Under the pieces are notes generated by a model. It was not told the origin of the DNA. It searched no databases and saw nothing but the letters and a program-made list of their open reading frames with translations. From the NCBI GenBank assembly GCA_964059195.1, contig CAXKWD010000006.1:12578530-12642529 (forward strand): a DNA stretch of 64,000 bases, written 5' to 3'. Positions 34,346-46,379 of this stretch are shown piece by piece. Source of the DNA: Ectobius pallidus. Taxonomy: Eukaryota; Arthropoda; Insecta; Blattodea; Ectobiidae. Position numbers and translations under genes: made by a program. Within the stretch, counting starts at the first letter, position 1, and each line of letters opens with the position of its first letter.

Positions 34346-34754
34346 AATCCTGTCTCCGTGCTCTTATAGCAAGGTTCACCATATCAATAGGCACTATATC
34401 CAAGCCGCAACATTCGCATAAGATGGGAGTGGCAGTCAACTTGTGTTGGCCATAACGATAGAAAAAAATGAACAACAGTAAACATAAATTGAATAGGATA
34501 TTGAAATCGCGGAATTGACATTCAGTACAGTATCCAGCCATGCCGTGGATGGGAGAAGAATGTCCTTACGCTGTGGAATGATTTCTGGTAAACGGGTATT
34601 CCGTTGTCGCTGTCCAGTGTTCTTTCGGGATTCGCTTCCAAATTCCCCCTCGTGGTGCAGTTCCAGATCGGAAAAGCATTAGCTTACTATGGGTGTCAAA
34701 CTTTAGAGCAGTGGCGGATCGTGGGTGTAGGAACAGGGTGTTGCACTATTGTAC

Positions 34755-34965
34755 GGTAATTATAATTCCTTTATTGCAACCAATGGCCATAGTATGATGA
34801 ATAGAGCTCTGATGGAATATGTGGCAGGGGAAACAGAAGTACCCCGAGAAAACCTGCCCCGACCCCATTTTGTCCACCACAAATTCCACATGGATCCACC
34901 AAGATTCGATCCCGGGTCCCAGCGGTGGAAGGCGAGCAATCTAACCACTCAGTCATGGGGGAGGG
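34755..34965 (-). mobile_element. tRNA-derived SINE fragment, family C
   Basis: On the minus strand: TGACTGAGTGGTTAGATTGC (box A-like), then a box B-like GGGATCGAATC near 34905-34915, followed by a body. This head differs from families A and B. Confidence 0.6.
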
Positions 34966-35318
34966 GGTGGTTTTACAGGAATTAAATACATAACCTGATA
35001 ATATATAAATAGTCACTTTGCTCGTTCGGGGCTAAACCTTCAAACTCCCAATAGGGGCTCTGCCTCTCTGTGTGGTTCTAAGAAAAAGTTTTTTTTTTGT
35101 TTTTGTTTTTTTTTAAACTGACACTTTATAGAAGAGATACATTAATTGCATTTAGACTGCCGTAGCCCATAATAACTACTTAGCCATACTAAACCTTAAA
35201 AAAATTCTATGGAACGACTTTAATATTTTTCTGGGGTAAACATTTAAAATTTAGAACATTCTGGAATTTTCTCGTCGGTTACACGCTAAAAGCTATAAGT
35301 CTGTCAAATTTCAGATTT

Positions 35319-35525
35319 CTAGCTCATGGGTAAGTGGTTAAACATTAGGTTGGGTTCGTTCCCCGGTACTTAATCGAATTTTTCTGAAGTAGGGAGGTCT
35401 GGAATGGGATGTACTCAGCCTCCTGATACAAATTGAGGAGATACTTGGTTGAGAAGTAGGATGTCGGATAGTAGGCCTAGTCCCTCTAGGGATGTAGAGC
35501 CAAGGAGTTTAGTTTAGTGTCTAAT
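35319..35525 (+). mobile_element. tRNA-derived SINE, family A, diverged copy
   Basis: It shares with 4071-4390 the blocks taagtggtta, GTAGGGAGGTCTGGAAtggg, tactcagcctc and the GTTTAGTTTAGT tail. Internally deleted. Confidence 0.7.
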
Positions 35526-36377
35526 AGATAGATGAAATTAGCAATATAGTGACTGCATTGGCAATTAGCATCTCTGTGAGGGACTTCATAGTTCATAGCT
35601 CGCGCCCTAACTTGCTTGCAGACAGCAGCCGACACGACGTACTCTAGCGGTTGTTCGCAGAGTGAAAGCGACAACCAAAACCTTTAAACCCCGGGCGGGT
35701 TACCACCAAGTCAAGCCTCTCGCACCCGTTACTAGCCGGCAAGAAGAGGCAGCAAGTCGTGGCTTTTCTAATGCAACAACCCCGCGCATTTAAATGTTTA
35801 AATGATTAAACTTGTTAAATATCGCGTGAAGCGTGTTTATAGATAATAAAAACCTACCACAAGGACGATTTCGAAGTAGTGTAATAGTAGGCATATGCAG
35901 TACTATAATAAAAAAAATCAAAATATTCTTTACATTAAAAACTGGTCGTTGTGCAACACTGCAACATGATCAGAGGCCGCCACTGCTTTAGAGCAAGTGG
36001 TAACATGATTAAAAAGGGAGGGGGAAGGCCACGCAGCACGATCACCAGACCTTATACCCATTGATTATTTTCTGTGGGGATATCTTAAGGCTGAGGTGAT
36101 TAAACATCGGCCGAGAACTTTGCCAGCCCTAAGAAATGCAATACAGGAAGAGATTGGTCTTATTCCTCAAGAAATGTTGGTTAGAACGATGGAGAATTTC
36201 CGAAGTCGCATTCAACAATGCATTGATAGTGAAGGACACCACTTGAGTGACACATTGTTCAAAACATGAAACTTCCCACTGTATAGAATCATTCATGTTA
36301 ATACAGCTTCTTTATTTTGATTAATCTGTTTTTTATTTGAACTTTAAAATAGGGAGGATATTTTGCCGCACCCTGTA

Positions 36378-36930
36378 TATTAATAAAAATGAATTTCCAA
36401 AATGTATGTTGCCGCATCACCTGAGAACGGCTAGACCGATTGTTTTGTTGTGTTCGTAATTGTCAGGACAAGGTTTGTATGAAAGAAAAATTTTGGAAAT
36501 GTGAAATGAGGCACAGTTAGAGAGTTCTGCTGTCAATTGTTTACATAACGAAAGTATTGTTTACGGTGTTCACATAGGGCTTTGGAAACTATATTATACC
36601 ACTGGGCTTTAACAAATTCTGATACTATCGATGCAATTAATACATTTGTGAAAATAATTCTTGAAGAATAAAATCCACAAAAATAAAGCAGTCACATAAC
36701 TTTCTCTACCCTCGACATGGAAAATATTTTCTCACTTCACATTTTGATGTAGAATAAGCGGTCGTATTGCACGGACAACTTAAGTGTGTGCCAGTGAGTA
36801 TGCTTTTTCGGAAGTCGGTAACAAATCCTATCCACTGATACGTCACTCATAGCTGTAGGCTTTGTATTAGTTGATAAATAGACCTAGGGATGTATATCAG
36901 AGGCCCTAAGTATCTAAAAGAAGACAAAAT
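36378..36930 (+). mobile_element. Helitron fragment, 5' part
   Basis: It starts atattaataaaaatgaattt, like the second 5' end at 6522, directly after the Tc1-like element. The later part (tcacataactttctctac, ttcacattttgatgtagaat) matches 41150-41420 in another Helitron. The 3' hairpin is missing. Confidence 0.6.
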
Positions 36931-37594
36931 GGGATGGAACATTTTCAGTCCTTCGCGCGCAGTATACGACGTCCCAGGTTTTTGGGAAGGATAGTATGAA
37001 AGTGATATTGAATTTCTTTTTTAATTCAGCCCCGAAACGGCTGTATGGTAATATGAGAGTGAAAAATACAATTTTCTGTCAAGACAATACAATCTTATGT
37101 AACCGGAATTTCTTTTTCTTCTTACTTGCACTCCTCCCAGGCATGGTGTGGAGAAGCAATGGAATGCAACATTCGACATCCTCTATGAGCCATAACAAGC
37201 TATATCTAGCGTTTTCTGAGGGAATAGTCTGAGTATCATATGTCGTTCTTCCTCATTTCGAATTCTACATACATCTCTATATATATAAAAGGCTTTGTCC
37301 TGACTGACTGAATGACAGGAATCAACGTACAGCCTAAACTATAACAGGTAGAGACTTGGAATTTTGACAGTACATCAGAATCGCAGGATTTTATTTTTTA
37401 TTTTACAACAATCCAACGGCCAGTTTCATCGACAGGAGTTAAATATACATTAGCCAGGGTTTGTTAACTCTTATGACATATTTGATCAGATAGTTTCGGC
37501 AGAGGATTAACTAACTCAATTTTCGGCCGGTTTCATCAATAGAGATTAAGAATATATTATCTCGAGTTAAGCGTTCTAATTTCTTGAGTTGACG
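36931..37594. other. mixed sequence with a second Helitron 5' scrap
   Basis: At 37274-37378 TCTCTATATATATAAAAGGC and the gactgactgaatgacag text repeat the start of the Helitron at 6182, then break off. The rest is unassigned; the 78-codon frame at 36996 shows no known motif. Confidence 0.55.
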
Positions 37595-38512
37595 AAAGGC
37601 CTGTTTCATAGAGATATGAACACTACTCATAAAATCTGTTCACTAATATTCTTAGTTCGTTAGTTAGCTGATTGATTTGGAGATTATGTTTGGATTGTTG
37701 TTTGTGTTTTTTCCTTCTTAGTCTTTTTGTCTGTCAATACTATTTCAAAGCAGAACGACCTACATATATTATCATAAATGTATCAAACAATAACTAGCTC
37801 TAAGAAATAAATAAACCTGACAGTAGGCTTATGTATGTTAAAATCTAACTTAAAAAAAAAATAATAAAAAAACTTATGACAAAACTTTTATGGATACCGT
37901 ATGTAAGCTTTTTCTAAATTGATAATTAAATCAGGGTGATTCATTTTCCACAATTTTAAGATTACGAAATCTGAATTACATGAGTATGAGAATAAGTCAT
38001 TGGTTCAAAAACACTTATAGAAAAACATCTAAAATTATCAGTAAATTTTATTAGTTCTGCAGTCTATGAAACAGTTTACAAAAATATTAGCAAGATTTAC
38101 TAATAATTTAGAGCCATGAAGTCATAACTAATATCTAGGGGGCGGATTTCTATGACGTCATGTCATATTTTTCCCCTTTGCATTATTTCAGGTTTGCGAC
38201 TAATTTAAACCTGTTTCCAAGCTTCTCTGTCTTTCTTTGTCATTTCGTGAGGTGTAGGAAAAGATGGAAATCACTGGGAGCGAAGTCCGGGCTTTAGGGT
38301 GAATGTTTAAACACCTCCCAGCTGAACTTCTGCAGGATACTAATACTATTAGCAATATTTACTAATAATTTAGAGCCATGAACTCATAAATAATATTATT
38401 AGCTAATATCCTTATGAAACAGAAGACTAATGATAATAACTGACATTATTATGTAAGTTATTTGCTAATAATATGAGTGTAAAAGTTCTATGAAGCAGGG
38501 CCCAGGTTAAGC
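37595..38512. mobile_element. TIR element copy 2 (TAATATTATTAGT-rich family) with mariner scrap
   Basis: It matches the outer parts of 28443-31905, from ttcatagagatatgaa to AGTTCTATGAAGCAGGGCCC. At 38140-38340 it is interrupted by the core of the mariner foldback family (gtgtaggaaaagatggaaat). Confidence 0.6.
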
Positions 38513-38867
38513 TTTGAGGTTAATGCCTGGTACAGAATGCTGTGAAAACTGCACACGCATTGTGTAGTTGAGTAACCTTCCTGTTAACAGTTGACACGAT
38601 GTATATAATAGAATTACAAGTAACATTTGCATAATCTGCTACAACAGACCGATGCGATGCGAAAGTTGTTCTGGATTACCATAGCATATTCATGTGGCCT
38701 TTGCCTATTCCACATCACCACTCTATTTCATTCTACCTCAAAGGAAGATAACTCGGCTCATCATATAGGTTAAAAATGTCAAGGATTTTTGTTTTAGTTA
38801 TAGGCATTTCTGTCTCACGATAGGTCTACACCACATGGGCGTCCATACCCGGGGGGCCGTGGTCCCC
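38513..38867. other. no feature recognised
   Basis: Unassigned spacer before the hAT transposase fragment. Confidence 0.3.
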
Positions 38868-39127
38868 ATGTGTGTAATCTTTAAGTGGTACCATATCTAG
38901 AAACTCTTCTGTCACATTCAAGTGTTCATCAGCGCCTCTGGTAAGCATATCTTCATTATTTGTACACTCATCCAGTGCTAAGGAATACTACTTCATTGTA
39001 TTTAAATTGTTCGACTATGTTAGGGAAAAATCTTCTGCAGCTAAAACTAAGAAATCTTTAACATTCCCTCCCATTGTGAATGGTTTCATTTTTTCCGTAA
39101 TATATTTATAAACGTGGTAGCTGACAC
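38868..39127 (-). pseudogene. hAT transposase fragment, GTF2IRD2/ZBED-like
   Basis: On the minus strand: an upstream KYITEKMKPFTMGG segment and, in a shifted frame, YSLALDECTNNEDML followed by GADEHLNVTEEFLDMVPLK. This is the hallmark block of hAT transposases related to the vertebrate GTF2IRD2 and ZBED5/FAM200 proteins, with the catalytic-core LALDE(S/C)T segment. In active enzymes this region binds metal and cuts the element ends. Only about 85 residues of a roughly 600-residue protein remain, broken by frameshifts and cut off by the MITE at 39144. No TIRs of its own could be found. Confidence 0.75.
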
Positions 39128-39143
39128 ACAACAATTGTTTTTA

Positions 39144-39764
39144 CCGTATTTTACGGACTATAAGACGCTCCGGACCATAAGACGCACCTTGATTTTAGGA
39201 TAAATATTTAAAGGAAAAGAAATTTAATGTGATTCTATACGAAAATTTTTAAACGGAATAATATACTTCATTGCATAAACAAATTATAACCTTGTACAAT
39301 GGAATCAGTGTAAATCACTTCTAACTCAAAAACCTGCGTTGTACGAAAAATCTCTTCTGTACAGGTGGCAACGCGTAAATTTTAACAACTGAATTGATTT
39401 CTCATGAAAGACTGAAAATACTTTACATTCTCTAACCCTCAATTCAGCATAGGGTAAGTGTGATAGGACGAGGAGGAGATAACTCTTATCGTATTAAAGA
39501 ACTCATCATTCCTTTATTTTTGCATTGTATACCTGGATTGCAGTTACCTTCGTTTTAAGATTGATAAAAGTTCACTGATGTACAGTCTGCGCCAAAATTT
39601 GCAACTAACCTATCCTTACAACACCTTCTTTATGATTATGGTATTACCGCCAATATTTACCATGATTTTCATTTTTTAAATGTATTTCGGACCATTAGAC
39701 GCACCCAACTTTCAAGGCTCTGTTTTCAAGATAAAAAGTGCGTCTTATGGTCCGTAAAATTCGG
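39144..39764. mobile_element. TA-flanked MITE, CCGTATTTTACGGACTATAAG ends
   Basis: CCGTATTTTACGGACTATAA and its inverse ending TTATGGTCCGTAAAATTCGG, flanked by TA. It belongs to a widespread animal MITE type with GACTATAAGACGC ends. The interior has a second, inverted GTGCGTC block near 39690 and no gene. Confidence 0.8.
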
Positions 39765-40005
39765 TACGTGACGTTTTTATTATTTTGTTCGATTCTGTGT
39801 TTTGCCTTTTCAGGCTCTCCAACAACTGATTTCTACTTCCCCTATAGTAGATAAATTCTTATGTTAATGCAAACTGACTTATATTACAATCATCGTTATA
39901 TTTCTTAATAAAAAATAATTTGTCGCAGCTGCCAGCTCAACATCAATGCATAAGTTCATTTCGTAATTTATTACATACAGCTTATAAGAAAACAGTACCT
40001 GAAAC
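39765..40005. other. no feature recognised
   Basis: A short spacer. A pyrimidine tract with CAG near 39810 resembles a splice acceptor on plus, but no exon follows. Confidence 0.3.
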
Positions 40006-40266
40006 CATAGGCGTAACCAGGCCGACCATATGGGGGGGGGGGGTTATAACATCCGCGGGGACTGGGAAAGGGGGGTCCGGGGGTCCTCCCCCGGAAAATT
40101 TTAAAAATTAAGACACAAAATAACGAGTTTTAAGCTTCCCACGCTTTATACTTGTATTAAGTAATTTATGGGCAGATTAAAAAAATTATACAATTTTCCT
40201 TTTTTTAATCAATGGGGGGGGGGGGGGGTTCAAACCCCCAAACCCCCCCCCCTCGGTACGCTTATG
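40006..40266. mobile_element. small hAT MITE with G-rich and C-rich arms
   Basis: Ends CATAGGCGTAACCAGG and CGGTACGCTTATG. A near-perfect 8-bp duplication (cctgaaac/tctgaaac) lies at 39998-40005 and 40267-40274. Internal poly-G runs at 40031-40042 and 40214-40228 face a poly-C run at 40244-40252, so a G-quadruplex or hairpin is possible. Confidence 0.65.
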
Positions 40267-40566
40267 TCTGAAACGATACTTTTCCCATGGTTCATATGGA
40301 AGTGTCGTCTGACGTTGAAAGCAAAATAAAGGGAATTGTTGCACGATATATCAAACAAAACGCATTTCATCTTGTTGAATATAAAAAATGCAATTCCCAA
40401 TCTTTATGGAAATAATAGTTTTCTTTGGCTGCGCCCTACTCCTTAGCAGTTAGCAAAAGGGTACACCACTGACTACTTCCACGATCCGTAGAGGTGCGCT
40501 AAGCACGTTAGTGCACGGTAGTGGAAGGGGGAATGGAGGGGAATACTTCAGATACTCAGTGAGTGC

Positions 40567-41542
40567 CAGTTCGCAAAACCTGGCCTAAACTATAATAGGT
40601 AGAGACTTGAAATTTTGACAGCACCTTCACTTCATAATGTAAGTGCACACTAAGAAAGGATTTTGGAACATTATGATTTTAAATGCCAAAAATATAATAT
40701 TTTAGAGAAGACATAACGTCACTGTGCTGCCATAACCACGAATGTGCAAAAATAAAAACTTCACGAATGGGTCACATTTGTTATTGTAGCATAACAAAGA
40801 AAGCAGAACTTGTACTTTAATTAAAATAGAACTAACCATTAGTAACCAAGGAAAGAAAATACATTGTTCCTGGTTCCTCCAGAACAAAGATTAATGTAAA
40901 CAGATGCAAGCAATGCAGTGAAGTCAAAATCTTAATTTTTGCACATTCGTGGTTATGGCAGCACAGTGACGATAATACCTTTCTACACATAATTATCAAA
41001 TTCAAATCAAATTCCATGTAGAGTACTCATGACAACAGTGTACTGTTGGAAGTGGTCACAGGTAGCTTTGGAAATAAATGAAACGGGACTTTGACAAATT
41101 AGATAAGCTATCAATATAATTCATTGGTGTAAATAAATATTGAAGAATGAAATCCACGAAAATAATGCACAATGTGATGCAGTCACATAACTTTCTCTAC
41201 TCCGTACAAAGAGAATGCTATTTTCTCACTTCACATTTTGATGTAGAATAAGAGTTCGTATTGCAGGGACAGCATTTTCAGTAGTTTCAATCTGAGTGTA
41301 TGCCATATCAGAAGTCGGTAAAAAATTCTATCCACTGATTCGTTATTCATAGCTGTAGGCTTTGTATTTTTAGTTGAGAAATATGGATGTTTATCTTAGG
41401 CCCTAAGCATGTAAAAGGAGACAAAAAAAAATGTTAGTGTTAATAAATATGTTTTAATTATTTTTCTGTTAAATAAGTAATTTAAACAAAACATCTAGCA
41501 GTCGAGTAAATAATCCCGGGCGAAGCCGCGGGCACCTGCTAG
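40567..41542 (+). mobile_element. Helitron, 5'-truncated, with nested foldback
   Basis: The 5' text begins cctaaactataataggtaga (as at 6258) and the 3' end is GGGCGAAGCCGCGGGC - CTAG at 41542, before T. A small foldback, 40717-40971, with 40-bp TIRs (CGTCACTGTGCTGCCATAAC) and ATAA on both sides, sits inside. The matching stretch of the 6182 Helitron lacks it. Confidence 0.8.
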
Positions 41543-42820
41543 TACTGTATAAGTAAATTGAGAATGTTTTTATACAAGTTTTTTTTTTATATAGAAATAA
41601 ACACGTTTCATTCACATCTTTTACCCTTCTTAAGGATGCGAGGGGGGGGGGTTCTCACTAGTTGTTAAGGAGGGACATATAGCTTTCGATGCTGAAAAAT
41701 AGGGGAAGTTTTTTTTTTTTTTGTCAGCAACGAATTGTTCTGTAGCCTTGTAATCTGGCGTGCTCTATATTGACTAGTTCTACAATTGCATACTATTTTC
41801 AGAATTAATCTAACTATTACAGTTATGGATAATTATCATTAAAAAATGGCAGCCGAATGTTGTTCCCTCATAACTCAAATATTTATTAATATATTGCAGT
41901 GAAATTTTGCATGCAAGTATATTTGATATTAGTGAACAACTCTATCTAGAATCATTGATGTAACTTTAATAGTTTATTAAAAAAATAAACATTTGTGATG
42001 TAAAAATTTGTAAAAAAAATTAACTAGTGATGAATTATTTTAAAAAAAATATATATATACTGCAGATAATCCATCGTGACAATGTTATTTACAAATAGAT
42101 AGAAAAAATCCCTTTAGGCAGGCCTACAGGCGGAGGTAGATTTCGAAGTGCTTTTGGTTTAATTTATTGTAGCTGCATAGCACTCTTCTTCTTTAGCCTT
42201 GGCATGGTAAACCTGCAGTAATAAGAACTGAATTCGGTAAAGAGGAAGAGCCTACAATCATTTGTTTTGACAACAAGAATAGGATATAATATTCTGGGAG
42301 GCCGTGCGCAAGATCAGCAACGAATAAAATTAGCAAAGCCGCTAAACAAGACAAAATTATGATATTATAATAATTCTTTTAAGTGTTATTATTTTCAAAC
42401 ATTAAAATCTCGCGTAATATGAGAGCTATCAAGAAACTATTTATTGATTTGTAGAGTACTCATCAAGAGCTTTTCAACGATACCCCACAAGACGTGGTTT
42501 CAAAAGTTTCGAATTTTCATCCCCCACCCCCACCTCCACCCCCACCCTCACTCGAACCCCCGAATCGTTGGTGTCACTGTGAACTCCATAGGGAGTACTC
42601 TAATTTATTCAAACAAAGTTTCCCTCTATACTTCATAGGGGCCGAGATATACATTTTTAAAAATTTCAACCCCCTCCCCCGACCACCCCCTTGGGTCAAT
42701 TTTGCCCATTAACGAACTTGTCCGAACTATTGGGCCTAGAAATAACATAATAAAATTTGGTTCAAATATCTTCAAAATTACGGCCGCTATCGTGTAAAGA
42801 TATATATATATATATATATA

Positions 42821-43642
42821 CAGTGCTTTTTTCGTGACGGTACGCAACGGTACGCAGTACCAGCACCTTTTTTTCCTTAAAAAAATTGGATATTATCCGG
42901 AATATTCCTTTCACAATTCCTATAAAATTATGGCCTATTACTTAAAATCAAGCTTGTTTGTTGGTTTTGTTAGATTTCTACATACATAATAGCCTACATA
43001 CGAGCACATGATAATTTCTGTAAATTATCGTGGCTACTGGACTGCAAGAGAGTTCGGGTTGATTTTTCCAGCCCTCAGCAAACTTCTCCTGTGGCCAAGG
43101 CCATTATAACAGTACAAGATTGCACCAAGTGCAGTTAATGCTAATGTGGTAACAAACAAGCAGTAAATAGCTAACCACCATAGTTAATCAGGGGTTAGTG
43201 CGTGTTTAAATTTAACTGCATTCGTTGCTTACATATAATTTGAAAAGAAACCCCTTCATTTGTGTTGCAGAGGCAAGTGAATTCACAGTTGTTTAGTACA
43301 ATATTGTAGGGTCAAGGATTGCACGTGGTTCACAAGTAGAGAAGTGAAATGAGCAAAATATGTAATTATTTTGAACCGGTGCTCAATAAAAGAGTGCATG
43401 AGTGATGTTTTTGAAGTATCTCATAAACCTGCAAACAGTGAATAAAATTAATCTTTAGAGAACGTCGCAAGTACCGGTAATTTTACTGCAATTCAGGGGA
43501 GAAACATTTCTGGCCATGATAGGCCCGACTATTCGACATTACCCAAAAAATGACTTCTGGGAGAAGTGTGGGAGCTCCCGTGAGATTCAGTTTAAAAGGT
43601 ATGGTGAGTACCGCCACCTTTTTTGTTAGAAAAAAAGCACTG
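42821..43642. mobile_element. hAT-like element, CAGTGCTTTTTT ends, in a (TA)n tract
   Basis: CAGTGCTTTTTT at 42821 and its inverse AAAAAAAGCACTG ending 43642. The flanks are (TA)n on both sides (42800-42820, 43643-43705), so an 8-bp tatatata duplication is possible but not provable. No transposase is recognised inside. Confidence 0.6.
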
Positions 43643-43649
43643 TATATAT

Positions 43650-43708
<59 letters not shown>

Positions 43709-43941
43709 TCACAAACATTTTTTTTGAACGGGCGGTGGTTTCGTACTTAGGGGAGCAGGAAACGTAAAGATATGAAAGAATTTTTCGAAAATCATAAAGT
43801 GGTATCCATTGCAATAGGTATATTTTTCTTCGAAAATCTACCTAAAAAGAATCACTCAGAAATATTGGTATTTATGAAAATGATCAGGGAAACGGCACTT
43901 CAGTGCACAAAATTTGGCTGCCATTTTGTAATGATAATTAC

Positions 43942-45259
43942 CAGGGCCCGGATTCTAATCACATGTCATCCTTTTACTGATGGTGCATAGACATTGCCAA
44001 CTTGTGAATAAGTCCTAATCATGGCCTCTAGATTACAGAAATGCATTTTTATTGGGTCATTTTTTGTCATTTTATGAAATTTTATATTTTCAGGGCATTT
44101 ATTTAAATTTTAGGTCATTATTTTGTCATTTTCGTGTCATTTACTTCCTTATTTAGTCATTTTCATGTATTTACATTGAGTGTATTAACTTTTTTTCGTC
44201 GCTAGCGGTGCTGTCTTTGAAGTGTTGTTTGTTTAATGCAAGAAGGAAAAATTCGGTCTTAAAGTGTTGTTATGTCTCAGTCGGAAGTGAGAATCAAAGA
44301 AACTCCAAAATTTTGTATTATATTAGCAGGTGCCCGCGGCTTCGCCCACGATAATTAATTGAAAAATTAAAAATTTTAGTATAATAATTATTAAAGTATT
44401 TATTAACACTTGCACGCGAATCATTCATAAACTAAACCATTAATAATTAATGAAACAGCTAAAATCCCGGCTTTTAGAGTACATTCCACGATTAGAAAGC
44501 GCCGCCTGGGAAAACGATCTCGATTGGATTATGCAGTTCCAAAGCTAGCTGTGAACCACTGCCTTCTAGACTGTATTACTCGTGTGTAATTCTCGGTGGA
44601 TAATACGTATTGTTTCTCAACTGTTTGTTGACAGATGAATATGATGTGAATTTTATTTGATAGATGTTTGTGGTTCAGAGCTATGAAAATTGTAAGTAAA
44701 AATAAAATTAGAATATTTGTTCATTGTGTTCATTTCACTTAGGCCTTATATAATAAAGAAACGGTTTTCCTAATTTTGTACTCTTCGTGAAAGTTTAGAC
44801 TGCGAGAGACGAACATCGCCGAGTATCCCCGATGTCTCACGAAGTGAGGGAGGGAGTGAGCACGCTATTTAGGGCCGTTGAATTGTATAAGAGTAGATTA
44901 CTATTGTTATTAGATTGACTTGGCACCTGCTTGGATTTGAGAGTGCAAACTACTGTTTACCCTCAATAAACAACAATATAATCCGGCAGACCACAATTGG
45001 ATGTGCCGAATTTTGACTCACCAGTGCCTCAGTGCCAGTATAAATTTCCGCGAGAAAAGAACATTCACAACATTACAGTTATTTACAGTTTTTACAATTA
45101 TGAATAAATATACATATATGTGTGTACAATAATAATATTAAAAAAAAATATAAGTTTTTAGGTCATTTTTTATAATTATTAAATCATTTCCTTCAAAATT
45201 TAGGGTCATTTTATAGGTAATTTTTCAAACAATATTAGGTCAGCAGAATCCGGGCCCTG
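43942..45259. mobile_element. hAT MITE, CAGGGCCCGGATTCT family, copy 2
   Basis: CAGGGCCCGGATTCTAATCAC and CAGCAGAATCCGGGCCCTG. The 8-bp duplication ataattac/atagttac (7 of 8) lies at 43934-43941 and 45260-45267. It interrupts the right arm of the inverted pair described at 41664-50120. A Helitron end and other text enlarge it beyond the 626-bp copy. Confidence 0.85.
44323..44545 (-). mobile_element. Helitron 3' end, minus strand, nested in hAT
   Basis: Read on minus, it ends GGGCGAAGCCGCGGGCACCTGCTAA before T, with the usual hairpin. Upstream text (cggcttttagagtacatt, gattagaaagcgccgcctgg) matches the Helitron at 52465. The 5' part is missing. Confidence 0.7.
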
Positions 45260-45689
45260 ATAGTTACCCAAAACTGTAATAGTTAAATTAATTCTGAAAA
45301 TAGTATGCAATTGTAGGACTAGTCATTGTAGAGCACGCAAGATTACAAGGCTACAGAACAATTCATTACTGAGAAAAAAATCTGATGTGAAAGTCACATA
45401 ACTTCCTCTGCCCAAATAAAAGTTTGCAGCATTTACGCTAATTATGCTATAAATATCTTATAGCCCTTTCTTTGAATGTTGCGACTAAAAACGCAGGCTA
45501 TGGGGGGAAAAAAACAAGTGACTGCAAACGTTTATTGAACTTTCTGCTGTTAAGAATAATTTCCGAAATTTATCAAATATTCCCCTCAGACATTTCTTTA
45601 ATGTAAGCAGGGCCAACAGTACATTTTTCTCACTTCACGTGCTTATATAGAATAAAATGCCTTAAATGTCCGCGTATTGAGTTGTTCAC

Positions 45690-46215
45690 CAGGCAAGTTG
45701 GTAGGTTACAACCACCCTTCAGAGAATGTTTTTGAAATGGTATAAGCAATCCATGTACAAAATTTAAAGGACATTTTTAGAGCCGTTTATGAGAAAATAG
45801 AAAAAAAAAATATATATTCTTCATGTAAAGTCCCCTTAAATATAAGAAAAATTTGTAGCCAATCTTCACAGCCTCATAAGGTACCTAACCCAAATACAAA
45901 ATTTTGTTTTCGTACGATTTACAAGAAGCCGTATTGCAAAAAGCACGTATTCACAGTGGGTTGCTTATAACTACTCTTCAGAGAATTTGTTCGAAAAAAT
46001 GTTTCAAATAAAAGTTTTAGCTCTTGGTACAAGCAATCCATGCGCAAAATTTAAAGAAAATCGTTAGAGCCGTTTTCGAGAAAATCGCGAAAAACGAAAA
46101 TTTCTTCATGTAAAGTCCCCTTAAAAATAAGGGAAATTTGTCGCCAATCTTCGAATCACATCTTCAGAAGGTACCTGACCCAAATACGAAATTTTGTTTT
46201 CATACGATTCTCCGT
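45690..46215. repeat. imperfect tandem duplication, about 260 bp per unit
   Basis: Unit 1 at about 45690-45915 and unit 2 at about 45955-46215 share TTCAGAGAAT, aagcaatccatg, agagccgttt, cttcatgtaaagtcccctta and cccaaatac-aaattttgtttt. A purine-rich (CACAGA)n microsatellite follows at 46240-46288. No gene; part of the large TIR-element complex. Confidence 0.65.
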
Positions 46216-46379
46216 TTCGGAGCTAGCCTGTTCACAAACTTCCACACAGACAGACACACAGACACACACACAGACACACACACAGACATGTTTCCAAAAA
46301 TAGTATTTTTGGATTCAGGGGGCCTTGAAACGTGTATATATGCTAAAAACTCAACTTCGAATTTTAGGGTCGAAAACAA

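Larger units (their letters stand above)
34709..35985. mobile_element. hAT element, CAGTGGCGG family, copy 1
   Basis: Ends CAGTGGCGGATCGTG and GAGGCCGCCACTG. A perfect 8-bp duplication ctttagag lies at 34701-34708 and 35986-35993. It contains two SINE pieces and no transposase. A second family member is at 57768-58483. Confidence 0.9.
34540..36269 (+). pseudogene. Tc1/mariner-superfamily transposase, internally deleted and interrupted
   Basis: The first part, 34540-34708, reads from a Met with one stop: VNGYSVVAVQCSF, then RGAVPDRKS and VSNFRA, which is the N-terminal helix-turn-helix region. A hAT element (34709-35985 plus its 8-bp duplication) splits the gene. Across it the frame resumes as SGNMIKKGGGRPRST and passes directly into ARSPDLIPIDYFLWGYLKAE, the third catalytic Asp block, then EMLVRTMENFRSRIQQCI and a stop at 36269. 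The whole middle, with the first two catalytic Asp residues, has been deleted. The family is common in insects; related remnants lie at 51212-51540. Confidence 0.8.
33826..36375 (+). mobile_element. Tc1/mariner-superfamily element, CAGGTGCGGCA ends
   Basis: TIRs CAGGTGCGGCAAAACATCC and GGATATTTTGCCGCACCCTG extend about 75 bp and are flanked by TA. It carries an internally deleted transposase and is itself interrupted by a SINE-like insertion (34000-34345) and a hAT (34709-35985). Confidence 0.8.
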
